From CAZSDP01 sp964605665 (lineage in GTDB: Bacteria > Planctomycetota > UBA8108 > UBA1146): a stretch of DNA of 64,000 nucleotides. How positions within the stretch are numbered: the stretch's first letter is position 1; each line of letters starts with the position of its first letter. The stretch covers positions 231,283-295,282 of the forward strand of contig CAZSDP010000002.1 in the NCBI GenBank assembly GCA_964605665.1, read 5' to 3'. Position numbers and translations under genes: made by a program. Positions 44,192 to 51,934 of the stretch are shown piece after piece. Under the pieces are notes generated by a model. The model did no database searches, was not told where the DNA came from, and saw only the letters and a list, made by a program, of their open reading frames with translations.

Positions 44192-45358
44192 TCAAGCGGT
44201 TCGTAGCGCATCGACTGGCTGCAGTCGTGCGGCACGCCAGGCGGGAAGTGCTCCTCCGATCAAACCGAGGGTGAATGCCACCAGAAACGCGGTGACGGCG
44301 ATTTGCGGGGAGAGCGTGAAAGAAAAGGAGACATCGGTAAATGTGTTCCAGTTCGTGGCTCCCGTTTCGATCCCGTGGAATGGGAGCACGATCAATAAAC
44401 CCAGCAATCCGCCCACCAGCCCGATTAGCGCCGACTCGAAGACAAATGCGCCGAAGATCTGCGGCGGCTTGTAGCCGATCGCCTTCAACACCCCGATTTC
44501 ATGGGTGCGTGCGCTGACCGAGGAGAGCATGGTATTCATCGCTCCGAGCACCGCGGCCAAACCCATGATGACGGTGAGAAAGAGGGCGAGAAAGAGGAGC
44601 CCCGCGGAGAGAAACGAGGTCTGCTGGGAAAGGTACTCTTGTTCAGAGAGAACTTGCATTGGTGTTCGAGCGTCTTCGCGTAGCGCTTCAGAAATCGCAT
44701 TGAGATCAGCGGTCCGATCAACTTTGGCAATCACGCGTTGGAATACCGGACGCTCAAGCGCCTCCATCATTCTGTCGACGTCACCCCAGACTTCTCCTGC
44801 AGCTGCTCCTTTGGTGGTGAAGACCCCGACGACTTCAAAGGGAGTCAAGTTCAAGGTCAACGTATCGCCCACTTGGCAGTTACGCATTCGGCTCGTCAGC
44901 GGTTGGCCGACGAGGACCTCATTACTTCCCCAGCGGAGCATTCGACCTTCAACGATTTGAGGCGGAGTGGGGAGCAAGTCAAAACTCTTCCGTTGCACTC
45001 CTCGTAGTGGGACATTGGTGAGGCCACCGTCGAGTTTTTCCATATAGACGGCGAGATAGGATTCGGCGGCGGCGATCGGATTTCCTTGGGGGTCGCGCTC
45101 GATCTCGGGACGCTCCTTGATGATGATGTCCGCCTGCTCGCGCCTGATCGCCGATTCTCCCTCGGAGTTTGCTCCTGGTCGCAGATAGATCGCAATGTCT
45201 GTTTCTCCGCGGGGGGTATAGAGCTGTTGGAACCCATTGCGAAGGGCGAACACGCCACAAAACACCGCTACCGTGAGCGCGATGCCGAGTGCGGTGAAGA
45301 GCGTCGAGGCCCGTCGAACCATTAGGTTTCTCCAGGAGTATCCAAGCGGTAGTGCCAT
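44192..45358 (-). CDS. ABC transporter permease (FtsX/MacB family), second
   Basis: This 388-residue protein has the four-helix FtsX/MacB plan: one N-terminal helix (ALGIALTVAVFCGVFALRNG), a periplasmic domain, and three C-terminal helices with SARTHEIGVLKAIGY. It pairs with the permease at 45358-46569 as a heterodimer served by one ATPase, as in LolCDE-type exporters. The start overlaps the other permease's stop (TGATG). Confidence 0.9.
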   Translation of the reverse strand: MALPLGYSWRNLMVRRASTLFTALGIALTVAVFCGVFALRNGFQQLYTPRGETDIAIYLRPGANSEGESAIRREQADIIIKERPEIERDPQGNPIAAAESYLAVYMEKLDGGLTNVPLRGVQRKSFDLLPTPPQIVEGRMLRWGSNEVLVGQPLTSRMRNCQVGDTLTLNLTPFEVVGVFTTKGAAAGEVWGDVDRMMEALERPVFQRVIAKVDRTADLNAISEALREDARTPMQVLSEQEYLSQQTSFLSAGLLFLALFLTVIMGLAAVLGAMNTMLSSVSARTHEIGVLKAIGYKPPQIFGAFVFESALIGLVGGLLGLLIVLPFHGIETGATNWNTFTDVSFSFTLSPQIAVTAFLVAFTLGLIGGALPAWRAARLQPVDALRTA

Positions 45359-46569
45359 CAGCCTTCACTCCTCAGGGCGTCTGTGGGACGGAGTCGCATC
45401 AGATTGAGCATTGGGGTGATTCCTGCGATGACTCCCATGATCACTGCGATACTGAGTCCGAGGATCATCGTTTTTGGTTCCACGACAAAGTTCGGGAAGA
45501 AGTTCTGCAGGTTTTTCTGAATCCCTTTTCCGGAGCCGAAGGCGAGGGCGATCCCGGCCAATCCACCTAGAAGGGTGATCAGGAGTGATTCAAAAACGAT
45601 GAGGGTTCCGATCACTCCATCTCTGAATCCGAGCGCTTTGAGAATTCCCGACTCACGGATTCTCTGGCGGCCAGAGATCATCATCGCGTTCACCACCGAG
45701 AAGAAGACCGCGAAGACCACGGCACCTCCGATGGTTCCGAGGAAGAGTGGCAAGTTACCCAGCATCGAGACAAAGCTCTGCTGAAACGCCGCTTCGGTGG
45801 TGGTCTTGGTTCTCTGTGGCCCATTGGTGAACAGCGAGTCGACCTCTCCGATCACCTGCGCGCTCAATCCCGGCTTCGCTTCGATGAAGTAGGTTCCAGT
45901 TCCGATGGGGAAGTCGGGATCGGAGGCTTCCATCGTGTCTTGCAGGTAATCGAAACGAAAGAAGAGGGTGTTCTCGTCGACGTTTGCCTTCTTCTTGGTG
46001 AAGATTCCTAGAATGACGAAATCCCAGGCGCTCCCATCCGACTTTTGGAAGATGGTGCAATTGAGGGGGATCGTGTCACCGACCTTCCAGCCCCATTTCT
46101 CTGCGAGAGACTTCCCGATGAGTGCGCCCCGCTTTTCGGTGAGCATCGCCTGAAGAGTCTCATTCCAGGTGTCGTTACCAGGTGAACCTTCCGGCCCTTC
46201 TGTGATTTCGACATCGGGCTTGTACATGTCGAAGAAGGGCTTTGGGTCGACCGCGAATTGCGCGAAAAAGCCCTGGTCCGGGGACTGGTAGTAGCCACCG
46301 AACCACTGCCACTTCGTGACATGCTCGATGCCAGCGACGCCGGAGATCTTCGTTTGGTAATCGAGGGGAAGATCGACGAAGAGGGACACCGCTGACTGAA
46401 CGATGAGGCGATCCTGGGAGGCTTCTTCCACCTGGGCATCGAGCGTGACGATCAGGGATACCAAGAAGCAGAACAAAAAGACCGCCACAGCCACAGCTCC
46501 CACCGTGAGCGAATTTCGAAACCAATGTGCTCTGACATGTCGAAGAGAAAGGCTCCAGGGGATGTTCAT
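45358..46569 (-). CDS. ABC transporter permease (FtsX/MacB family), first
   Basis: This 403-residue permease has an N-terminal helix (SLTVGAVAVAVFLFCFLVSLIV) and a periplasmic core of about 220 residues. The C-terminal FtsX helices include RQRIRESGILKALGFRDGVI, the typical coupling sequence. It overlaps the ATPase gene by four bases. It probably moves lipoprotein or a small hydrophobic substrate rather than driving a rotary or importer function. Confidence 0.9.
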   Translation of the reverse strand: MNIPWSLSLRHVRAHWFRNSLTVGAVAVAVFLFCFLVSLIVTLDAQVEEASQDRLIVQSAVSLFVDLPLDYQTKISGVAGIEHVTKWQWFGGYYQSPDQGFFAQFAVDPKPFFDMYKPDVEITEGPEGSPGNDTWNETLQAMLTEKRGALIGKSLAEKWGWKVGDTIPLNCTIFQKSDGSAWDFVILGIFTKKKANVDENTLFFRFDYLQDTMEASDPDFPIGTGTYFIEAKPGLSAQVIGEVDSLFTNGPQRTKTTTEAAFQQSFVSMLGNLPLFLGTIGGAVVFAVFFSVVNAMMISGRQRIRESGILKALGFRDGVIGTLIVFESLLITLLGGLAGIALAFGSGKGIQKNLQNFFPNFVVEPKTMILGLSIAVIMGVIAGITPMLNLMRLRPTDALRSEG

Positions 46570-47255
46570 CTCGCCCCCGCACCTTCATTGAGAACTCCCT
46601 TGTCGAGGTGCAGTGTCCTCTTGCAGTATTCCGCAACGAGAGTGTCGTGGGTGACCATCAGTATCGTCTTCTCGAGTTCTTGATTGAGCCGAGTCAGCAG
46701 ATCCATCACCTGCGTTGCGGTATCGCGGTCTAAGTCTCCGGTGGGCTCGTCTGCGACGATTACCGCTGGATCAGTGGCGATCGCTCGTGCGATCGCCACT
46801 CGTTGCTCTTGCCCCCCCGATAGCTGGCTGGGCCGGTGATGCATTCGGTCCTGAAGCCCCACCACTTCGAGGGCGAAATCGGCTTGTTTGCGCCGCTCTG
46901 CCTTTGACAGAGGGGTCAGCTGGAGGGGGAGCATCACATTTTCTCGAGCGGTGAGTACGGGAACGAGATTGAAACTCTGGAAGACGAATCCAACATTCTC
47001 AGCTCGCCACTTCGGTAACTCCGATGCGGAGAGTTTGGAAACAGAAGTTTCACCGACGGTCACTTCACCGGAATCTGGACGGTCTAACCCTCCCACAATG
47101 TTCAAGATCGTGGTCTTTCCCGATCCACTCGGGCCCATCATGGCGACGAAGTCTGTGCGAGGAATCTCCAGATCGAGGTTGTCGAGGACACGAAGTTCCT
47201 CGCCGCCGCGCCGGTACATCTTCGAGACTTTACGCAAGGTGATGAAGTCAGTCAT
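46566..47255 (-). CDS. ABC transporter ATPase (LolD/MacB type)
   Basis: This 229-residue ATPase has Walker A GPSGSGKTT at residues 41-49, the LSGGQ signature at 145-149, and Walker B VIVADEPTGDLD from 165. The N-terminal LRKVSKMYRRGGEELRVL and GEELRVLDN stretch is typical of LolD/MacB ATPases. It is coupled to adaptor and permease genes by four-base overlaps. Confidence 0.94.
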   Translation of the reverse strand: MTDFITLRKVSKMYRRGGEELRVLDNLDLEIPRTDFVAMMGPSGSGKTTILNIVGGLDRPDSGEVTVGETSVSKLSASELPKWRAENVGFVFQSFNLVPVLTARENVMLPLQLTPLSKAERRKQADFALEVVGLQDRMHHRPSQLSGGQEQRVAIARAIATDPAVIVADEPTGDLDRDTATQVMDLLTRLNQELEKTILMVTHDTLVAEYCKRTLHLDKGVLNEGAGAR

Positions 47256-48448
47256 TTCGAAGATACCTTTCCCTTGACGAGATCTCCGTCACTGAGGGAG
47301 TTGTCAGCGGGGAGGTCGACGACGATCGATTCTCCTCCGGTGAGACCTGAGACGATACGGACTTGCCCCGGTTCTTCCGCGGGTTCGATCTCCACTGAAA
47401 CTCGACGGACGACGCCATTTTCGACGACAAAGACCGCTGGATCTGTCCAGTTGGTGATCGCGGCCTCGGGAATCAAGACTCGTGAACTCACTCCCGAAGA
47501 ACTCTCCGCTTCATCCACGAAGAGCACCCGGACCCCGAGTTCAGGCAGTATTCGTTCGTCTCTTTCGAGAAACTCGGCGCGCAGTTCGACGGTCGCCTTT
47601 TGTCGATTCGCTGTCGGCCAGATCTGTCGTACGCGACCAGGGTATGAAGATCCCGGATACGCGTCGAGCTCGATCAGTACCGCGGCTCCGATCCGGGCGG
47701 CGGCGAGAGAGGCTTGCGCGAGCTCGACTTGGACTTCGAGGCTATCGAAATCAACCAGCGTTGCGACCGATCCCCTCGAGTTGCCACCAGCACCGATTGA
47801 GCTGACGACTTCGCCGAGTTCGGCACTTTTTTCGACTACCATCCCATCGAAGGGCGCGTAGACGGAAGACTTGTCGATGCGGACTTCGATCTCTGCGACG
47901 GTTGCTCGTAGGCTAGAAATCTGAGCCTGGGCGATATCGAGGTCGGCTTGAGCGCGGTCACGATCGGACTCCGAAGCGTCACCGGCGGCGATCAGTGGCT
48001 CGAGACGCTTCAATTCCAATGCCGCGATTCTTTCACTCGCTTCCGCTTGTCGAAGGTTCGCGGCTGCGCGGTCGCGGGCGGCTTCTAGTTCTCTCGTATC
48101 GAGCCGGGCGATCAAGGCTCCTCTTTCGACGCGACTTCCTTCTTCCACTCTCAACTCAACGAGGCGTCCGGAGATGTCGGTCGATAGAGCCGCTCGGGTT
48201 CGGGCCACGATGTATCCATTCGCCGCGACGGCACTCTTCGGTCTCGACGGGCCGAGCCTTGTGACTCGGGCGATGGAGACCTCTTTGACCCCATCGTCGA
48301 GTTCGATGTTGGATCCGAATTCTTTCCAGCCGATGTAGCTGAGCAAGAGAGCGAGGACCAACCAACTGAGTCGCGAAGTGCGTCGTGGTGGACCTGCTTC
48401 TGGCGGATTTCGATCGATGCGTAGCTGACTGAGATCATGTTTGGTCAT
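47252..48448 (-). CDS. Membrane fusion protein (MacA/HlyD type)
   Basis: This 398-residue adaptor is the first gene of a seven-gene operon. One N-terminal membrane helix (about 28-42) is followed by a lipoyl half (GRLVELRVEEGSRVERGALIARLD) and a long coiled coil (about 120-190). The second lipoyl half is SVYAPFDGMVVEKSAELGEVVSSIG, and beta-barrel domains follow. With the ATPase and two permeases it makes a MacAB-like exporter. No outer-membrane channel is in the operon, though one is encoded at 24254-25756. Confidence 0.9.
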   Translation of the reverse strand: MTKHDLSQLRIDRNPPEAGPPRRTSRLSWLVLALLLSYIGWKEFGSNIELDDGVKEVSIARVTRLGPSRPKSAVAANGYIVARTRAALSTDISGRLVELRVEEGSRVERGALIARLDTRELEAARDRAAANLRQAEASERIAALELKRLEPLIAAGDASESDRDRAQADLDIAQAQISSLRATVAEIEVRIDKSSVYAPFDGMVVEKSAELGEVVSSIGAGGNSRGSVATLVDFDSLEVQVELAQASLAAARIGAAVLIELDAYPGSSYPGRVRQIWPTANRQKATVELRAEFLERDERILPELGVRVLFVDEAESSSGVSSRVLIPEAAITNWTDPAVFVVENGVVRRVSVEIEPAEEPGQVRIVSGLTGGESIVVDLPADNSLSDGDLVKGKVSSK

Positions 48449-48601
48449 CGGTGGCCGTCTCGGATGGAGGGAGATCGAACTTCACGGGTTCTAGACCCTA
48501 ACTAGCTGCGCCAATTAGTGAAAGAGGCTCTCAAAGATCGACCCCCGTCACCTCGTTCTCCTCTCTTGGCCTTTCAAATTCGCGAACTGTGGTCACGCTC
48601 C

Positions 48602-49609
48602 TCACGAATTGCCTCCAGTTGCCCAGCCGAGTCGAGATCCGCTCTCTCGAATCCGTTCCTCGAGTCCAGCGATGGTGCGCTCTTCCGGTTGTGGGCCAGG
48701 TGCGAGCCTCGCTTCCCTTTGGCGTGGATAGGCTTCAGGACGAAGGTGAACCGGCATCGAGTGGCCGACGCGACGACGTCGCTCTTCGCGGACGGTTTCG
48801 ATCGAGATGGGGCCGACCACGATCGCTTCCCCAGGACCCGCGGAAGCTTGGGAGAGAATCCGACCATCGGGATCGACGATCATGCTCGCCCCAGGCCACG
48901 AAAAGGGAGGATAGTGCGATGCTCGAGCACCTTGGTTGCAAGCGACGACGGAGCAGAGATTTTCGAGGGCGCGGCATCGGTTCACGACCGTCCACCAATC
49001 GGTGGGTTCGCTCGCTCCCCACGGGTCCATGTAAGCAGAGATACGGATCAGTATTTCTGCTCCCCCGAGGACAAGTTCACGGGTCACCTCGGGGAAGAGC
49101 CAGTCGTAGCACGTGGCAACTCCCAAGCGTCCGATGTCGGTTTCGACGACGGGGAACAACTCTTCTTGATAGTCGGGGATGTCACAAGGGCTGGCATGGA
49201 CCTCCCATGGAATCCACGGATTGACCTTTCGGTATCTCGAGGCGATCCCCTCAGGACCGATCAACACTGTCGTGTTGAAGACGGCGTTCGGATACTTCCG
49301 ATCGACTTCTAGGAAACTCCCAGACTGAATCCAGATCCCGTGTTCTCTCGCAGCACTTTCCAGTCGTTCGGTATGGGGATTTGGAATTTCAACCGCGAGT
49401 TTCTCCACGAGCTCCTCTGCGGTTTGATAGATCGGTGCTGCATGTGCGAACTCTGGAAACACCACCAAGCGGATGTCATGGAAGGGGCGATATCCGGCGA
49501 CCGCTCTCTCGAGCATCGCCAAGAGATAGGACGTGTTCTTCCCCATCTCCTCCCGAGTACGCGGATTTGGCTGATCTGGTTGGCAGCAGGCGGCATATGG
49601 GATCATCAA
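48602..49609 (-). CDS. Carbon-nitrogen hydrolase (nitrilase superfamily)
   Basis: This 335-residue hydrolase has the three catalytic residues Glu53 (VFPEF), Lys128 (YRKVN) and Cys167 (ATCYDW), followed by an amidase-type PWGASEPTDWWTV region. The family cleaves or transfers amide/nitrile nitrogen. The exact substrate is unknown. The C-terminal 50 residues are Arg-rich and lie beyond the core. It ends 153 bases upstream of the exporter operon on the same strand and may share its transcript. Confidence 0.88.
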   Translation of the reverse strand: MMIPYAACCQPDQPNPRTREEMGKNTSYLLAMLERAVAGYRPFHDIRLVVFPEFAHAAPIYQTAEELVEKLAVEIPNPHTERLESAAREHGIWIQSGSFLEVDRKYPNAVFNTTVLIGPEGIASRYRKVNPWIPWEVHASPCDIPDYQEELFPVVETDIGRLGVATCYDWLFPEVTRELVLGGAEILIRISAYMDPWGASEPTDWWTVVNRCRALENLCSVVACNQGARASHYPPFSWPGASMIVDPDGRILSQASAGPGEAIVVGPISIETVREERRRRVGHSMPVHLRPEAYPRQREARLAPGPQPEERTIAGLEERIRESGSRLGWATGGNS

Positions 49610-49829
49610 GATCTCCTCTCTCGATCCGATCTAGCGGTCGCATCGCCTTGATTCTCGACTCTCCCCGGTGCTTGAGGCAAACGAAAGCGGGTCGTCTTCC
49701 TAGACTTCCCCAAAGTGACTCCCGATTCGAGGCTCCTCTCTCTTTCTGTGGCTTCGTGGCAATCGTTGATCGGTTGCGCTTATTTCTCGCCGTGGCTCGC
49801 CTTGCTCCATGATGCGGTTCACAGAAAAC

Positions 49830-51242
49830 TCACCGGCAAAGCGAAGAACACCGGAGAATTAGTCCGTGGCGGTCTTTTGCTAGCCCAGGGTCTTTTCCAT
49901 TGGAGAGCCAGCGGAGCGCCCCTCCTTGGAGAATTGCCCCATGTCCGTGCCGATCGCGAATTCGATCGAGACTGTTGAGGAGTCGGACCCAGCGGTCGCG
50001 ATCAGCGGGTGAGGCTCGTTCGAGGATTTCTTCGCCGACATGACGCGGATGCCGTTCTTCATTCAAAGATTCGCAGGTGTGGGGTGCATCTGCGGGAAAC
50101 AACTCGGATTGAACGAAGATCGAAGTTCTTCTGATCCGGTCGAGAGTGACTCGGATCGCTCGTAATGCGACACGTCGAGTCAGCAGTTCATGTCGGAGCT
50201 TCAGCGCTGCTGTCACCAAATCCGGGTCGAGAAAGGTCGGTTGAGGAAGACGACGCGAGCGAGCATTTCGTCGATGGTCAGAGTAAACGACCGCGACCGA
50301 GATTCCCCCCGCTTCGAGACCACGTTGACGCAGGTGCCTACCCGCTCGCTCGATGAGATACTCGAGCATTCCATCGATTTCGACGGGGTCATCGATCTCT
50401 TGTTCGAAAGATGTCCCTCGTTGAATCGAATGAGGAATTTCGCGCTGGTGGATGGCGCGGTCATCGTGACCACGGGCACGTTCGAAGAGAGACGCTCCAT
50501 CTTGACCGAGGAGCGCGACGAGAGCATTTCGTGAGAGTTCTCGGAGATCTCGGATGGTATGGATGTTCAATCTCTCGAAGATCTCAGCACGTTTCCGACC
50601 GATTCCCGGCAGGTCACGAATCGATCTTCCGATCAAGAAACGCTCTTCCTGATCTCGTGTGAGTTGTCGGAGTCCATCTGGTTTTGCGAGTCCACCGATC
50701 ATCCGAGCGAACATACGATTTCGACCGAGGCCAACCGTAACGCGGAGGCCGAGATCGTCGGCGACCGTTCCTTTTAAATCTCGACCAACGCTGAGTGGGT
50801 CGGGGTAAAGACGATCGGTTCCCGTCAAATCGCAATACGCTTCATCGAGATGACTCTCGATCAAGGGAGTCCATTGTTCACAGAGTTGGAAAAGCTGCGC
50901 TGCGTAAGCTCGGTAGATTGATGCGTGACCTCGTATGATCGAAAGCGAGGGACAGAGACGTTCTGCTCGAGCGAGAGGCATACCATTTTGCAGACCGAAA
51001 TCGCGTGCTTCGTATGAGCAGGATGCGATCACGCCACTGCCGACGGCGACCGGTTTCCCACGTAAGGTCGGGTTTCGTAATTGTTCCACCGATGCGAAAA
51101 ATGCATCGATGTCGACATGCATCACCAACGAAGAGTGACCGCCTTCGCCCGTTGGAGCGGGACCACGCTTTTTCAAGCGCGGTGGTTTCGCTCCACCTGA
51201 AGCTGGCGCAGCCGATGACCGTAAAGGGGGAGGGTGTTGCAC
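49830..51242 (-). CDS. dinB: Y-family DNA polymerase (DinB/Pol IV type)
   Basis: This translesion polymerase has 470 residues. Catalytic acids are in MHVDIDAFFASVE (Asp44) and HLDEAYCDLTG (Asp133, Glu134). Family sequences GIASC-like YEARDFGLQNGMPL, GLGRNRMFARMIGGLAKPDG and RDLPGIGRKRAEIF follow. The C-terminal 60 residues are extra and include an Arg/His-rich stretch. The GTG start adds a Pro/Lys-rich tail of 40 residues; an ATG at 51122 would start at the palm domain. A LexA box lies 36 bases upstream, so it is probably SOS-induced with dnaE2. Confidence 0.9.
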   Translation of the reverse strand: MQHPPPLRSSAAPASGGAKPPRLKKRGPAPTGEGGHSSLVMHVDIDAFFASVEQLRNPTLRGKPVAVGSGVIASCSYEARDFGLQNGMPLARAERLCPSLSIIRGHASIYRAYAAQLFQLCEQWTPLIESHLDEAYCDLTGTDRLYPDPLSVGRDLKGTVADDLGLRVTVGLGRNRMFARMIGGLAKPDGLRQLTRDQEERFLIGRSIRDLPGIGRKRAEIFERLNIHTIRDLRELSRNALVALLGQDGASLFERARGHDDRAIHQREIPHSIQRGTSFEQEIDDPVEIDGMLEYLIERAGRHLRQRGLEAGGISVAVVYSDHRRNARSRRLPQPTFLDPDLVTAALKLRHELLTRRVALRAIRVTLDRIRRTSIFVQSELFPADAPHTCESLNEERHPRHVGEEILERASPADRDRWVRLLNSLDRIRDRHGHGAILQGGALRWLSNGKDPGLAKDRHGLILRCSSLCR

Positions 51243-51277
51243 TCGATTTTCCCGTCCAAATCAGAAGGGAAAGAGTA

Positions 51278-51293
51278 GCGAACATCTGTTCGC
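51278..51293. promoter_or_regulatory. LexA (SOS) box upstream of dinB
   Basis: GCGAACATCTGTTCGC contains GAAC-ATCT-GTTC, the same operator type as upstream of dnaE2 at 21682-21707. The outer bases GCG/CGC pair as well. Confidence 0.85.
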
Positions 51294-51333
51294 ATCGCAA
51301 CGGGAGATCGTCTGTTTTCTCTCCGGTGGGGTT

Positions 51334-51801
51334 TCAGGAGATTTGATCGAGCTGAGAGCGCACTTCGGGGGGAATCGGGGCTTTTCCACCTTGTCGATAG
51401 TCGACCAGAACGATGCGGGCATCTCCTTCAGCCACCACGGCACCCTGTTGTTCACTCACGAGCCGGTGGAGCATGGTAAAGCGATCCTCTCCGATCTCAG
51501 TGACCCGAACTCCAGCGAAGATGGTGTCGGGATAGCGGACAGGTGCGCGAAAGACGCAATTGGTTCGCGCGAGGATGGGGCCGATGCCGTGCTCTTCGTG
51601 ATAGGCGGTCAACTTGATCAGACGGAATGCAGTAAAGCGGACATCTTCGAACCAACGAAAGTAGCGGGTGTTGTTCACGTGGCCATAGGCGTCCATGTCC
51701 CCGAAGGAGACGGGGATTTCGAGTCGCACCGGGAATCCGCTCAACTCTCGATGGACGGGGCCTTCCGCGAGGGGCGCGTCGGAGTTCTCAATTTCATTCA
51801 T
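51334..51801 (-). CDS. Acyl-CoA thioesterase (4-hydroxybenzoyl-CoA thioesterase/YbgC type)
   Basis: This 155-residue hotdog-fold thioesterase has the signature FGDMDAYGHVNNTRYFRWFED near residues 33-53; the Asp in DMDAYGH is the usual catalytic residue. It hydrolyses acyl-CoA or 4-hydroxybenzoyl-CoA-type esters. No clear ribosome site precedes the ATG. It lies between dinB and FadE on the same strand, but the FadE terminator separates it from FadE. Confidence 0.9.
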   Translation of the reverse strand: MNEIENSDAPLAEGPVHRELSGFPVRLEIPVSFGDMDAYGHVNNTRYFRWFEDVRFTAFRLIKLTAYHEEHGIGPILARTNCVFRAPVRYPDTIFAGVRVTEIGEDRFTMLHRLVSEQQGAVVAEGDARIVLVDYRQGGKAPIPPEVRSQLDQIS

Positions 51802-51871
51802 GGGAGAAGAGTAGCGGACCGGCTCAGGTCTCGAAAGAGACTCTCATGGTTCGGTGATCGGAAGCGCAAAT

Positions 51872-51910
51872 AAAGCGTGGCGCGTCCGGACTTCTCCGGA
51901 AGCGCCACGC
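51872..51910 (-). terminator. Intrinsic terminator of fadE
   Basis: On the minus strand a perfect 9-bp stem GCGTGGCGC/GCGCCACGC encloses a TCCGG/CCGGA hairpin and is followed by TTTATTTG. Confidence 0.88.
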
Positions 51911-51934
51911 AGAACTCGAAACGAGTCAATCTCG

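Noticed and set aside
49610..49829. A possible small gene between dinB and the nitrilase-type gene
   Set aside because: Frames here have no ribosome site, extend into dinB in the opposite direction and match no family.
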